Origin: Phlebotomus papatasi
Taxonomy: Eukaryota > Arthropoda > Insecta > Diptera > Psychodidae
DNA length: 64,000 nucleotides
Direction: 5' to 3'
NCBI RefSeq assembly: GCF_024763615.1
Contig: NC_077224.1
Coordinates: forward strand, 55,810,712-55,874,711
The notes beneath the pieces were generated by a model. It made no database searches, had not been told where the DNA came from, and saw only the letters and a program-made list of their open reading frames with translations. Numbering within the stretch: position 1 is the first letter of the stretch; each line of letters opens with the position of its first letter. This document shows positions 9,958 through 21,874 of this stretch, piece after piece. A program made the translations under genes and the position numbers.

Positions 9958-11199
9958 ATTACATAAAGAACAATATAGACATTACTTTGAGTGCAAGGAG
10001 TGTAATATGGAACACAAAGTTTCTCAAAGTTTCTTATCCCTCAGGAACAATTTTTATTTCTTTTCCACAGCTTTGGTACGGGCAACGTTTTTTTTTCTCA
10101 GGCATTGTACAACCTCTAGAAAAAAAACTAAAAGTCATAGTCCTATAATTTTGAAAAACACAAAATGTATCTCAAATTTTTCGCTGTCCCGAATTTAATA
10201 GAGTTCCCCTAATTTAAAGTAACTGTAGCTTTTCAGAGTCTTAATGAGAAAGTAAAAGTTGTGTTGATTTTTGCTCTCAATTTCATTCCAAGAATCATCA
10301 AGAGGGCGTCAAGTTAAACCCTCATATTAATGGTGACGGGATAAGGAGACTTCAAGAGGATTGTTCACTGATATATGACAATGGTGCTTGGAATGAAAAA
10401 CAATAAATCTTCTCTTCAGGTTTAAGAGTTTCCGCCGGGAAGGAAGAAGTGCAGGCTCCAAGGCAACAAAAGCATTCGAAGAGTATCCACTTTGGCACAA
10501 GTCCAAAGCAATGAGCATGTCCTCTGGCCAATTTTGTCATTTTACTGATTTTTTTTCTCTCCACAAATGCATTCACCCAAAAAGGATACACACAGACAAG
10601 GACTACGAAAATTCTATTTTGATAGTGGCCAGAGTCGAGTGAAAAAATTCCATATATTTGCACCTGAAAGTCGGGGCTACCTTTCACATCTGTTTCCTTT
10701 CAACCAAACCATTCGCTTTGTGTCTTCCATACCGAGCATTTTTGAGAGCAACTATGGGATCAAAGGGGTGTGTTATTCCATTTGGGATATTCACCAAAAT
10801 TTACAGTTTTGGAATACCTGAACTTACATCTCGGATTATGTGCATACATAATCAAATGTTGTGACCTGAATTTTCTTTTCAAATTTCCGAAAAACGTTTC
10901 TAATTTATCAGAGCGATGATCACATGAAGTTCTGAAGTTCGGAGAAATTATGGTACACTTTTTTTTATTCAAGCGCTTGGCATTGAAATGTCATCTGGAC
11001 TATAGGTTAATCCTAACATGAATCCATTTGAAATTTAATCATTCTTTTGTTGACGTAAGATTGTGAATTTGCGCTTCATTGTAAATCCCACAAAAAAACT
11101 ATAATAAAGAATCACTATCAAGAAAATTATCTGAAAATTTTTTACTCTATAAAAAAAAATGAAAGGAATTTATTTTTCTGTCATCCAGTAAAAGTTAAT
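9958..11199. other. No recognised gene
   Basis: A minus-strand frame at 10352-10687 (111 codons) and overlapping plus frames at 10567-10864 show no family motif. I treat them as chance. Confidence 0.4.
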
Positions 11200-11201
11200 T
11201 A

Positions 11202-11409
11202 GGGGAAACTGGAAAAGTAGTAAGTATTTGGTAGTTGCAAACACTAATTTTGATGCATACTACTTGGAGTTATGTCGACCATTTCTGCAATGGACAATAA
11301 CCCATATAGTTTCTATGGAATATAGATCACATTCTCTGAAATATAATATTTCATTCCAGAAATTGCATTGTTTTCAACTACTCCATGTGCACCACTGCCT
11401 AGTTTCCCC
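11202..11409. mobile_element. L MITE copy 1 (208 bp)
   Basis: AGGGGAAACT.. to ..AGTTTCCCCT with TA on both sides (11200-11201, 11410-11411). Internal words such as GTCGACCATTTCTGCAATGG match the copy at 62198. It is diverged relative to the other copies. Confidence 0.8.
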
Positions 11410-11411
11410 TA

Positions 11412-12776
11412 CATGCAATAATTTGGTTTTTATCCCTTTATTACTTTGAATTTGAATAAACAGCTAACTGTCTAATGCATTCCCTGTATAATGAAGCACC
11501 ATTCTTTCACACTGAGCTACTGTATTTGCAGAATGACTACCCCTTAACTTTTGTAGTAAAAATAAAACTCCCTTTAAAGCCATTTGCAATCTTTTTCGGT
11601 AAATTTCACCGTCAATGTCAATTGATTTTCCTCCCACAATATCGCCAAATTGAAATACCTGCTCCTTAAAAAAAATAAACGTCGCACTTAGTAAAGCTTC
11701 TGGTAAAAGTATATGGAGTTTTTATGGGGAGTAATGAGCTACAAAATTCCTCCTCCACAGTAATACAATTACTTAGGGGAGAAAGTGAATTTGGAGCATG
11801 AATTGTGTCCAAGCAACACTTAAAGTTTGGATAAAGTAACATCTCAAGCTTTAACAGACACTTTAATGACAAAAAAAATCTCACAGAGAGTATAATTCTA
11901 ATTTAATTCTGTAGATAAAGCTGTTATGCATGAGCTTACTGATGATAAAAAATTTAAATTTATCCACTAAAAAGTATTCCTATAAATGATGTAATGGAAG
12001 ATAAGGATTTAAAAGCCTTGAATAATTATTGCAGAGGGGTTTCGGCCATGTTTTTTTCTCATAATGTTTCATGTATATTGTGCAAATAATACACGAATTA
12101 ATGAGAGTCATTCTGTCTTCTTTTTTTATTTTCTTTTTTTTAACTTTTTAACGCTAGTTTATCTCAATGAGAGATTTTGCTACCAGACTCTTTTCCATTA
12201 AACTGAGCCATTTTATGTGTACATAATGCCATGAAGATACAAGGCAGAATTTTATCAGCGAGTGTTAGCGTCAAATAAAACTTTATAAAATCACATTAAA
12301 TTTCACTATAATTTCAACTCTTCATAACTGAATATTCAAGAACTTGTTTCATGATTTTTAATATAACTTAAATATGCTATTCTTCATATACATGAGCGGA
12401 ATAATTAAGTAGATTACATTCTTTGTGTATATGAGCAAATTCTATTCAGATTTCCTTTGCAAATAAGTATATATTGTGAATTAGATTTCATTGTCGAAAT
12501 GAGCAGTAATGGTAAATGCAGAGAAGTTTTTGGTGTATAGAATTATTTTTAGGGGCACTGTAAATGATTTTCAAGTTAGGTAAACGTGATAATTTAAATT
12601 GTATTAAATTTACGATACGAAAACATCGTTTTAGAATTATTTAGCATACTACTACAGTATGCAGTTTGATTAATTAACTAGCGATTTTTGAAAATATATA
12701 ATTCTGGGGTAATAAATAAATATATGGGGAATATACTGCATTTAAAGGAATTTTATGAGGTACTAGACATTATGTA
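11412..12776. other. No recognised feature
   Basis: AT-rich and apparently unique DNA with only short frames. Confidence 0.4.
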
Positions 12777-12777
12777 A

Positions 12778-13726
12778 ACCATCTGGCTGGGACACATCCA
12801 CCGAATATTATCTGAAAGGTCGTTTAGAAAGCTAGTGAACAGTAAACCTGAACGGACAAGGATGAAATGGAATCACAAAAACCTATGAAAAAAAGTAGAG
12901 GGCAATGTCCTTATACAGGTGTACCAAGGTGCTACAGTGAGCTGACAAACAGTCGTCAGGACTGAAGAAGGTCAGAGCAAAAGGCGCGATCTCTTAACCC
13001 TTTAACGACGAAACAGTTTTCGCGGACCGATAGTCAGCAATAAAAATGAAATCAATGAACAAAACCAGTAAAATGTCTTATATCTGGCATTCAAAAAGCC
13101 AACAGACTCTGATTTGGTGTATTTTTTGTTCCTATGAACAATAGGGACAAAAATAGCCTAAAAATTTAAGTAATTTTTCTGACAATACTTAAAATAATAA
13201 TTTTCAATCTAATGAAAAATATTATGTTTGAGTATTGTAGTTTTTTCCCAAACGGTTTTGTTTCAAAAAAATTGGAAGTATAAAAAATATTTAAAATTAT
13301 TTTTCATTATGAAAATTTAAAAATTCGTCATTTTTAGCTTAAAAATTTACTATATAGCAAATATCTGGAGACTTCCAAGAAATATCCCAGATTCCCTCAA
13401 CCTTCTACTTTACAATTACGTACAAACATAAGGAAAAATTAACTTTAGGTAGTCAGAAAAAATTATTTTCTTTATGGGACACCGGTGTTCCAATCATCCT
13501 TAAAGGGTTAAAGGAACATTACAGTACAGCCTTCTACTGAATTAAGCGATCTTTAGACCTGAGGCTCAGTTTCCAAAGATCTCAAAATCCCTAATAGCTA
13601 CAAGTTTTATTGGCTTTTCTAAGTCTAATGAATAAATTTCATATTCTAATTAAATAATGAATAAAAATTAGAAATATTAAGCCATATGACTAAGTCTTAG
13701 GTCAGAAGCCGCACAAAGTAAGTAAA
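12778..13726 (+). pseudogene. Decayed non-LTR retrotransposon tail (reverse-transcriptase C-terminus)
   Basis: From 12781 a frame reads WLGHIHRILSERSF.., then a basic segment ending RTRMKWN, then a stop. This matches the 'RLRWLGHV.RM' to 'GRP..RW' segment near the C-terminus of many insect non-LTR polyproteins (family knowledge). Downstream frames carry stops. A TTAA-flanked MITE (12998-13507) interrupts the relic. A GTAAGTAA run at 13718-13725 resembles the tail of the other LINE relic at 45772-45787, which suggests the element ran to there; that part is inference. It is 5'-truncated and non-functional. Confidence 0.55.
12998..13507. mobile_element. TTAA-flanked MITE (510 bp), piggyBac-like ends
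   Basis: TTAA at 12994-12997 and 13508-13511. The ends are CCCTTTAACGACG and the inverse of CCCTTTAAGGATG. TTAA duplication with CCC-starting termini is the pattern of piggyBac-type elements (established). It has no transposase and is AT-rich inside. Confidence 0.8.
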
Positions 13727-13950
13727 TGTGCTGTATATTTTTAAATATCCAATACCACAAAAGAAATTATTTAAACTGCTCCTACCTCGCCTGCCTTCCA
13801 TTTGGACTGACATTAAACATTAAAATTAGTACCAGAATTATGAAATTTTAAAGTCTTATTTTAAAGTGGTTCATACTTTGAGATAGTGAGTTTTTGGAAA
13901 ATTGGGCAAATTTTTGGATCTAAATGGGTCCAAATGGATCCAAATGAAAA

Positions 13951-14340
13951 TTTTCGTGAATTGTTTGACTCACGAAAAAGTTTGTTAAAGTTAGTATAAT
14001 TTTCTACAAACATTGTTCGTAACATGATCGCTTGGCGAACATTTTTTGTTCTTTTAGAAACTTATGTTCGTAAATGTTCGTAAACACACAGAAAAAGGTT
14101 TGTAAAATTTTGTCACTTGTTCGTAAAGTTTTGTCGAATAAACAAAAATGTTCAAGCAAATGCTTGTGAAATACCAAAAAGATGCTCATTAAGTGATCAT
14201 TCTACGAACAAAGTTTGTGAAAAAAATAAAAACTTTTACGAACTTTTTCCTGAGTTGTACAATTTACGAGCATTTCGTAAGTCCCCTCTAGGAATTCATA
14301 AACATTTACAAACTATTTTACGAAATATTTTTTTTCTATA
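13951..14340. mobile_element. G hairpin element copy 1 (left end lost)
   Basis: Dense inverted TTCGTAA/TTACGAA words occur around a centre near 14110. The right half ends AATTTACGAGCATTTCGTAA, then GTCCCCTCTAGGAATTC, as in the complete copy at 18898-19378. The left terminus is missing or diverged. Confidence 0.65.
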
Positions 14341-15257
14341 TTTCTTATATTTATTTAAAGTTACTAACAAGTCGATAGTAACTATAAGTCATCATTTCTT
14401 CCTATATTGCACCTCGGATAAATACAAACTTAGAATTTGTAAAATCTCCAGCTAAAAAAGATTATTATGTTCGTCCAATTCAAAAGCGTAATACTGCAGT
14501 AGACTTTCAAAATACCTCCTATACATATGAGAAAAAGAATAGATGCAGAGTGAAAGAGTTTGAATGGAATGTGGCACAGTCTTGTTGAAATAGGAAAAGT
14601 TGCAGTGAAGAGAAAGTTCTTGCATAGAGCATAAATAATTAGTCTATTCTATTGAAATGTGTACCAGAGTTCAAAAGAGTGAGCTTAAGTGATATCGTTC
14701 TCTCTATTCCTTAGCACAATCCCATTTATCGTCTTAATTGGAGCAATTTTGCAAACTTTTGCTGTATTAAATGTTTGGAAAATTCAAGTTTAAAACTTGG
14801 GATAATTTATTTAAAATATTAAATTTAATAGAGTTTTTTTTATTTCTTTAGAAATTGATGCTACGAATTTAATACTGTAATATGTTAGCAAAATTTGTGC
14901 GATGGATTAAAAAATCTCGAAACTGTCCAAGATATTTGAAATTAAGGGCAGAAAAGTTAATTGAATGTCATTCTAATATTCTTAATACCAAAACTTTTCT
15001 AGTGACCCAAAGATGATTTAAACTTGGGATATTTACTCTATCGAACGAGCATTCTATCTTCCTATTTGGGTAATCAAACTTTTGTTTTACTCTATTACAA
15101 AATTCTCTGTTAATAAATTTTGTGAATAAGATGTTTACACACTATGAGCATTTTTTTAAAAAGAATCTTCAATTTTTTTTTAATTTATTTTAAAAATCAG
15201 TTTTTTGATTTTTTTTTAAATTCCTCCGCGCTTCAGTTTGCTTCTTTAAATAAATAT
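14341..15257. other. No recognised feature
   Basis: AT-rich with long T-runs near 15170-15220; no gene or shared repeat seen. Confidence 0.4.
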
Positions 15258-15260
15258 TAG

Positions 15261-15599
15261 ACACATAGAAAAAGTATTTCGTAAAAAAGTTCATAAAGGT
15301 TTGTACTTTACAAACTTTGTTCGTAGCATTATCATTTGATGAAATTTTTTTGTTGTTTTACAAGCATGCGTTTGTAAATTTTTGTTTATTTGACAAAACT
15401 TTACGAAGAAATAACAAAATTTTACAAACATTTTTTGTTCGTTTACGAACATTTACGAATATTTTTTTTGTAAAATTACAAAAAACGTTTATAAAGAGTA
15501 CGAACTTTTACGAACTTGTTTGTGTGTTAGACGATTTATAAACATTTTTTTTGTAAGTAATTAAGTAAGAATAATTTTACGATTGTTTTTTTCTGTGTA
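15261..15599. mobile_element. G hairpin element copy 2
   Basis: It begins ACACATAGAAAAAGTATTTC and ends TTTTTTTCTGTGTA. The interior has inverted TTTGTTCGTA/TACGAAC words. It lacks the TTCCTATGGGG-type subterminal block of copy 3, so it is internally rearranged. Confidence 0.65.
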
Positions 15600-15879
15600 A
15601 AATTATGAAAACCAAAACAACTGTCCTAAATGAGCAACGTATTTTAAGTGGTAAACCTCTGACATAGTTGAGTATTTTCGCACTAAAACCGTATTCATAA
15701 GACAAATTCCACTCCAAGGCTAATAAAAGAATTACTGTTAACATGTGTTATAGCATAGTATTTAATGGATATTTAATAGTAATACTATAAAAAAATCAAA
15801 AAAAAAAAAGTTTTTCATCATGGATAAATAAGATTTCGTGCAAACTAAAAATTCTCTATATTGCGTAGAGAATTACTCT

Positions 15880-16085
15880 CTTTGAAGTTTTAATACTGCG
15901 ATTTTAATTCGAATTAAATTGAAAATTGAACGAATTTAGTATTAAAATCTTCTGAAAAAAAATAATATGTTGATAGAATACACTATTCATTACATATTCT
16001 TAAAAGAAATCCACAAATTTGAATCAATTTATGTAGTGTCCAACTTAAACCGCGAAGTGTCCAAATGTATATGCTGTCCTTAGAC
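15880..16085 (+). repeat. P repeat fragment ('GTGTCCAA' right end)
   Basis: The block ending GTAGTGTCCAACTTAAACC, then GAAGTGTCCAAATG, aligns with 59890-60075, where the same block forms the right part of an O-type TIR element. Confidence 0.55.
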
Positions 16086-16218
16086 AATAAGCATTTCAGC
16101 TACTATTTCCATACTTTTTAGTCTTTCTCTCACTTGTTGCATTTACTATTTACCACACTCATTTATCGCCCTTATCTGCTACATTTTCTTGCCTTGAATT
16201 GCTTTTACTCTAAAATTC

Positions 16219-16348
16219 TCTACACATTGGGAGTAATTTTTGTCAAAAGAACCATTTTTGACAGAATTTTGACGTTTCCACCTACAGCGCTGCAGGCAAT
16301 TTCCTTCAAAAAAGCATTTTTTGACTAAAATTTCTCCCAATGTGTAGA
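16219..16348. mobile_element. AA MITE (130 bp)
   Basis: TCTACACATTGGGAGTAATT at the left pairs with its inverse AAATTTCTCCCAATGTGTAGA at the right, followed inward by TTTTTGTCAAAA/TTTTTTGAC. A smaller element with a similar CTCTACACA end is at 47946-48044. Confidence 0.7.
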
Positions 16349-16595
16349 TGCCATAAAGCAGAATTTGTCCCAAAGTTTTTTTTCACTAAATGCAGTTTAA
16401 CTAATGGTCGGACTGAGGAACTTTGCATATCAAAACCAATACTTTTGCTCACTGAGATGTGGTACTGAAACGACTGAAGCCCATAACTACGAGAGATAAA
16501 CTCTTGATAAATGTTTAAAATAGATCCAAATTTTGAATATTTTGCCAAAAGATCAGAATTACAAAAGTTTGTTAATTTATTAAAGGCAAAAAACA

Positions 16596-16850
16596 AACGA
16601 TCAGTAAAAAATTCTAAATGGGCAGTAAAAAATTAAAAATGAGAAGTAAAATATCTAATTATGGTCGGTAAAAAACTTAAATCTTTACAAAAATGAGCCT
16701 AATTTATATATTTAACATTTAAAATATTTCCATATAGAGTGAAAAGCCCCTTATTTTCCCTTTGCCAAAATTTGGACGATAATATCACTGTTTCAAATTT
16801 TTTTGTTACTGATCAATTTTAACTTTTTACTGCTCATTTATTCAATGCCA
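16596..16850. repeat. Small Q-type foldback (tandem units in inverted arms)
   Basis: Four diverged units of the GGTCAGTAAAAAATTAAA type occur on the left (16596-16675). Inverted units (TTACTGATCAATTTTAAC, TTTTTACTGCTCATTTATT) lie on the right (16800-16850). This is the arrangement of the large Q element at 45.86 kb in miniature. Confidence 0.6.
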
Positions 16851-16902
16851 TTTATTAAATAGCAAACCTTTAGAGAACAAGTACAATAAAATTTATCCAT
16901 TA

Positions 16903-17106
16903 AGGGGAAATGGGGTAGCTTTGAAATTGGGCTTTTTTCTCCTATTTCTAAATGAAATTGGACCAATTACACCTTATGTTATAATTTAGCTCAGCGAACC
17001 AATTGTAAAGCTAAACTACATCATGATGATAATTTCTATTTAAAATTAGGAGAAAAAGGCCCAATTTCAAAGATGCCCCACTTCAAAGGTACACCCCGCT
17101 TCTCCA
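16903..17106. mobile_element. K MITE copy 1 (about 204 bp)
   Basis: AGGGGAAATGGGGTAGCTTT pairs with the right end AAGATGCCCCACTTCAAAGG, then TACACCCCGCTTCTCC. The middle GCTAAACTACATCATGATGA matches the other K copies. TA precedes the left end; the right flank is mutated. Confidence 0.75.
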
Positions 17107-17144
17107 AACCTACTAAAAGTTTATGACGGAATCACTAATTGGTA

Positions 17145-17383
17145 CTCGTTCTGTGATGCAAGAGTAATGAGTTGATATGTCCTTTAAGTTCTCAGGAATT
17201 TTTCTGTCATTAAAGGTGTTCTAATTGCATTCCGTGTGCTTCACTGCACTTGTTTCCATGAAGCGTGAGATTGACTACTCTATTTATGTTTAAGAAAAAA
17301 AATTGTATATGTCAAGAAATCTCGTTTGATAGAAGGTCTAGTTCGTCTGTGGAAAGTTACGCCAAGAATATTAAAAATAAATT
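17145..17383 (+). mobile_element. tRNA-derived SINE, family D, 5'-truncated old copy
   Basis: CTCGTTCTGTGATGCAAGAG onward is colinear with the SINE at 26330-26610: TCAGGAATTTTTCTG, TTAAAGGTGTTCTAATTGCA, CTTCACTGCACTTGTTTCCA and GAAGGTCTAGTTCGTC. The A box is lost, the B box is destroyed, and the tail is AAT-rich. It begins some 40 bp after K copy 1. Confidence 0.75.
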
Positions 17384-18650
17384 AAAGTTTATCAAAAGTT
17401 TGCTTGGCAATCGAAGAAAAGTCTAGTCAACAAGACTTCTTCAGATTTCTTTTTATTGTAAAATTTTAACTGAACTTATTTCGGGAAACCTTCGTAAACA
17501 GTATGTGGTATAATGAAAGTTCTAAAATCGATATCAATTAGAAATCCATTATGAGAGACTCTGTTGTTCTCAATAATTTTAGAGTATGTCACTGCGGAAG
17601 GGCATACAATTTTCAGGGAGGATCTTGAGGCAGGATAATGGATTTTAAGGGAACCACATTATGTGTTCCATTTATCCATTAAATATTGCTTCATCATATC
17701 CACTGAGTAAGAGAGTCTAGTATTAAAACAATTATTCGGTGAGACTGTTGCGTGCAACTTTGCCAGCCTTTAAACATCACTCACATCCTTCAACTCGCTA
17801 TGTATCATCCTCCTCGTCAGGGTTTTGTTCAAAATTTTCCATATATGGATGGGATTTTCTGGCCATTCGCATTGACTGTGCTAAAAGATATAAGCTCAGT
17901 TGAGAAATTCCATATGTTCAACTTCTTGCAATTTGTGGCACCAATGGAATTTGTTTGCAGAAAAGGTATATGGCATTCATGGGAGTGAAAAATGGTTGAG
18001 TAAATGAAATATTTCATATGCAAAATAAATGCAAACTTTTCCCTCAAACTTTCAGCACCAGGGGGTACCTTCTAGATGGAAAATATTGCAAACTACCTTT
18101 GTTGTTTGATATCATGGTGAGAAAATAGTCATAGATATGCAACGCTCTATCACAGAGATTCCTAGACGATTTTGTGTTGTTTGCAAAATTGTTGAACACT
18201 CACTCCATGGTCCTACATTTGCATAATCGGCACCACTAGTCACTATGAAAATCCAGCAACTCTTTTCTGCACGAGCCACTGTGTCAGACACCCAGTCAGC
18301 ACCATCAGCACCTCATACCACTCCATACAGCTAATCAACAGTTTTCCAGCCTTTTTTTTCAGACTCCCACTTCCGCAGCCAAATATGCTAAACCGAGAGA
18401 TTTGCTGACAATATTGTTGAGCGCTAAAAAGTGGAATTTACTCATTGTTCCTATATTGCACATTTTCCAGGGAAAAATGCTCTTCAGAAGCACTATTAAC
18501 TCCCCGAAAGCCATTCAAATGTCACGCAGTTTTAGAATTCTGTTTTTTGTTTTGTCGAAAAAAGCAACAATCAATACAGCCATTTTAGCTCTGATTTTCG
18601 CAATCACAATTTCACAGCTCCTCTAAACCGAGGCAAATCTAGATTTTTTA
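17384..18650. other. No recognised gene
   Basis: Slightly less AT-rich and apparently unique. Frames at 17752-17988 (plus) and 17829-18047 (minus) are mutually overlapping and lack motifs. Confidence 0.4.
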
Positions 18651-18895
18651 TTACACAAAAAAAATATAAAGTAGTCCTAAATTTCTGGGGACATACGATG
18701 CTCGTAAATAGTGTATTTCACTAAAAAAAGCTCGTAAAAGTTTGTCTTGTTTTTTTTTAAACAAAAATTGTTCGTAACATGATCACTTGACAAGCATTAT
18801 TCACTCTTTTACAAATATTTGTTCGTACTTTTAATAAAAAGATAATCAACGAATGATCAGCGAATATTCATTTGTAATTTCTAGATAAAGTTGCT
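18651..18895. mobile_element. G hairpin element, partial copy abutting copy 3
   Basis: TTACACAAAAAAAATATAAA, a GCTCGTAAATAGTG block and TTGTTCGTAACATGATCACT match the left-to-middle part of G. The right end is absent where copy 3 starts. Confidence 0.6.
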
Positions 18896-18897
18896 TA

Positions 18898-19378
18898 CAC
18901 AGAAAAAAAATATTTTGTAAAAATGTTCGTAAATGTTTGTGAATTCCTATGGGGGAGTTACGAAATTCTCGTAAATCGTATAACACAAAAACATGTTCGT
19001 AAAAGATTGTATTTTTTTCACAAACATTGAACCTTTACAAACATTTGTTCGTAAATCTTCGTAAACACACAAAAAAAATGTTCGTAGAATTTTGTCATTT
19101 GTTCGTAAAATATTCGTCAGGCAAACAAAAATTTACGAACAAATGACAAAATTTTACGAACATTTTTTGTGTGTTTGTTTACGAACATTTACGAACAAAT
19201 TATTTGTAAAAGTACAAAAAATGCTCGTCCAGTGATCATGTTACGAACAATGTTTGTGAAAAAAGTACAAACTTTTACGAACTTGTTTAAGGGTTATATG
19301 ATTTAAGAGGATTTCGAAAGTCCCCCATAGGAATTCACAAACATTTACAAATAGTTTTACAAAATACTTTTTTCTGTG
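18898..19378. mobile_element. G hairpin element copy 3 (481 bp, complete)
   Basis: CACAGAAAAAAAATATTTTG to AAATACTTTTTTCTGTG with TA on both sides (18896-18897, 19379-19380). Nearly the whole element is one inverted repeat centred near 19138. Subterminal GAATTCCTATGGGGGAGTTA pairs with its inverse near 19315-19335. A transcript would fold into a hairpin of about 240 bp. No coding. Confidence 0.85.
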
Positions 19379-19380
19379 TA

Positions 19381-19925
19381 TAATCAAATTACACTAAATA
19401 AAAAAGTGAGTGAACTTTTAAATTGAATATGGCAGAAAAGTAAAACATGTTCAACAAAGTATAGAATATTTCTGCTTGAGTTTGTAAAAAATTTAATACA
19501 CTTTCCATCACATCACAACATTCTAAGCTAACCTAAGGGTTCTGAGAGATTTACAACAATAAATTGGATTGAATTTTTTATTTTACTTAATATATATTTT
19601 GGATAAAATTATAACAGATAGTAAAAAGATGTTGTCTTTTGTGGAAACCACGTAAGGATATTTTACAAGGCTCACCAGAACATACCACAGTAGGGTGTAT
19701 TTTGAATTGTCCTATTTAAAATCCTAGATCGAAATGTAAGTTACTACGAATTGTATAAGTGAGTCTTGGAATATCTCCCCATGTAGTTTGTTCTTGAGAT
19801 AAAATCTTCATTATCCTGCGAAAATCCCCTTAGTGTGTTTCAGCTAAAATATAAATGTGTACTTCATGAAATCCATCTCATCGCAGTACTTTTCGTTACT
19901 TTTTCACTGCCTTGAGAACAAATAT
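19381..19925. other. No recognised feature
   Basis: AT-rich DNA between the G and F elements; nothing shared with the rest of the window was seen. Confidence 0.4.
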
Positions 19926-19927
19926 TA

Positions 19928-20156
19928 GGGTGAAAGGAACACCTTTTGACACTATAAAAAGTCGTGTCAGGACTTATTGACACCCTACTCTGTACCATTT
20001 GGAATACGAAATTCGAATACTTATCCTTATGGAAAAACGCAAAATAATGAAAAAACGTTATATTGCTTAGATTTTATTTAATGCATTAAATAAATTTCAA
20101 CATTTTGACAAAAGTGTCAGTAGGGGCTCCCTGTCGAAGAGGTGTTCCTTCGACCC
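19928..20156. mobile_element. F MITE copy 1 (229 bp)
   Basis: GGGTGAAAGGAACACC at the left pairs with GGTGTTCCTTCGACCC at the right. TA occurs on both sides (19926-19927, 20157-20158). It aligns end to end with copy 2 at 31809-32035. Confidence 0.85.
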
Positions 20157-20186
20157 TATATTATTTATTTTAATGTTATCACAAGG

Positions 20187-20222
20187 AGTTCCGTGGGTTC
20201 CGTGGGTTCCGTGGGTTCCGTG
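20187..20222. repeat. Short tandem repeat, 10-bp unit
   Basis: About four head-to-tail copies of GTTCCGTGGG. Confidence 0.85.
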
Positions 20223-20327
20223 TGATGAATTTAATACGACATTTTCCATTTCTTATTTAAAAGCAATAAGTTTTGACAAATAATTGTAATTCATTGGCAA
20301 ACCAGAAAAATTATCCAAGCCCATTTT

Positions 20328-20356
20328 TAGGTGTGATTCTTACATAATCACACCTA
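20328..20356. repeat. Solo H-like terminal palindrome
   Basis: TAGGTGTGATTCTTACATAA followed by TCACACCTA is a palindrome with 11-bp arms, of the same design as the H terminus (TAGGTGAGATTCTTAAC..). No element body is attached on either side. Confidence 0.55.
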
Positions 20357-20961
20357 TTTGAATTTTAATACCTGCTCTATTTCATTAAAGGCATCGGTAA
20401 TCAAATAAAATGTAATGATTTTTAAATTTTAGATAATTTCTGCTCGATATACCCGCTCCTTGATTTAATTATTGCTCAATTGCAAAATAAATAAATTTAT
20501 GATTTTTGTTATTTTTCCCATTAGGCCATTTTTTTTTATTTTCAACTCGATATATTTTATTGTATTAAAAGGTATTGACTTTAGGTCATCAATGTCCTTC
20601 CCTCATTTTCAGTTTTGGTCCTATTTACAATATATATTTTTTTTATTCAGAACAAGAAGACAAAGATTAATGCTTTAAATTTAAATAATAATACTGTATA
20701 TTTTTGAGATGATTGAATTTATTACAAAGCATTCGGAAAATATACAAACGGGGAAATTGTAATTACTTTAATCGAAAATTGAACTCTTAGCAATTTTCGG
20801 TATTGTCCAACGCAAATTGTACGGCAATTACAATATATTAACCACATTAATCACTATCAAGATAAATATTTGAATTATACATTAATTCGTCACGCATACA
20901 AAGCATATTGGATATTCATATTTACTTTTGACCTAAACAAACAATTTGTTGTACTTTTTAA
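20357..20961. other. No recognised feature
   Basis: Very AT-rich; a short plus frame at 20472-20678 is low-complexity. Confidence 0.4.
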
Positions 20962-21874
20962 TGCTCGACCTTCACATAGAGAGCAGTAGCTGTGTAATTC
21001 CTCGATTTTGCACACCCCAAAATTTTCACCTTTCATCTCTCGGGGAGCATTTTTCTCAACACATCTTTGCGTTTAAGACAATTTCTGATAAATGGAGTTA
21101 TGCCGTTTGTCCGTCTATCCGTCCAGATGTCACCAGCTCTTGATGCCAAACGCTTAGAGATAGAGACTTGAGGCTTTCGGGTGACATCCTAATAAGTTGA
21201 TTCAAAATTTGGTAATATGTCCCTTATTTTTCCACCCCTACCCTGCCCCTTCAAAATCATGTTTTTTAGGATTGATCGAAAATATCTCGTGCATTTTTCT
21301 TTTTTATTTTCGCATATGTTTTATAAGTTGCCTGAGCAATATTTCTAGAGAGAATAGATCTAGAGAGCGCATTTATCAACCGAATGGTATAATTTTTGGG
21401 AAATATCTTGGAATTTACAATAAAACTAAACTGATTTCAATCGGTTATGAACCGCCAATAAATAATTGTAGAAAATAATTTCATCTTCCTATTTGAGAAT
21501 ATATAAACATCATAGATCTCCCTATCCCTTTCTGTCTTCTCTGTATCGAATGGCTATGCCACTCTGGAAACTGTTTCCCACAGGTGGGTTGCCTCTGTGA
21601 CACCGGTCAGAGTGACACCGATCGTTGAGGAAATCGGTTGTGTTCCACAGAAGTTCCGGTCTTTTTCAAAATTTGTTTCTCATTACGCCACATTTTTATC
21701 CTAAAATAAATTTTAATAATCCTAAGCTATTTTAGGAAATATAATGATTCAATCTGTTCAATAAATTGGTTGTGAAACTGCAAATGGTAAATTATGCGAA
21801 ATTAATTTTAATATATAACATCTGAATTACAAGTTCGAACATTCACCAAAGCTGTTACACTTTGCCACCCCTTT
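20962..21874 (+). mobile_element. AC composite repeat, copy 2
   Basis: It starts TGCTCGACCTTCACATAGAG. It holds the TCCGTCTATCCGTCC and GAGATAGAGACTTGAGG blocks of the A part. It passes to the C part at GAGAGCGCATTTATCAACCG and ends ACTTTGCCACCCC. Here A and C are joined with no foldback between them, unlike copy 1. A segment around 21480-21690 is poorly matched to the other copies and may be an insertion or local divergence. Confidence 0.75.

Noticed and set aside
10352..10687. 111-codon minus frame
   Set aside because: Overlaps open frames on the other strand and shows no domain or conservation clue.
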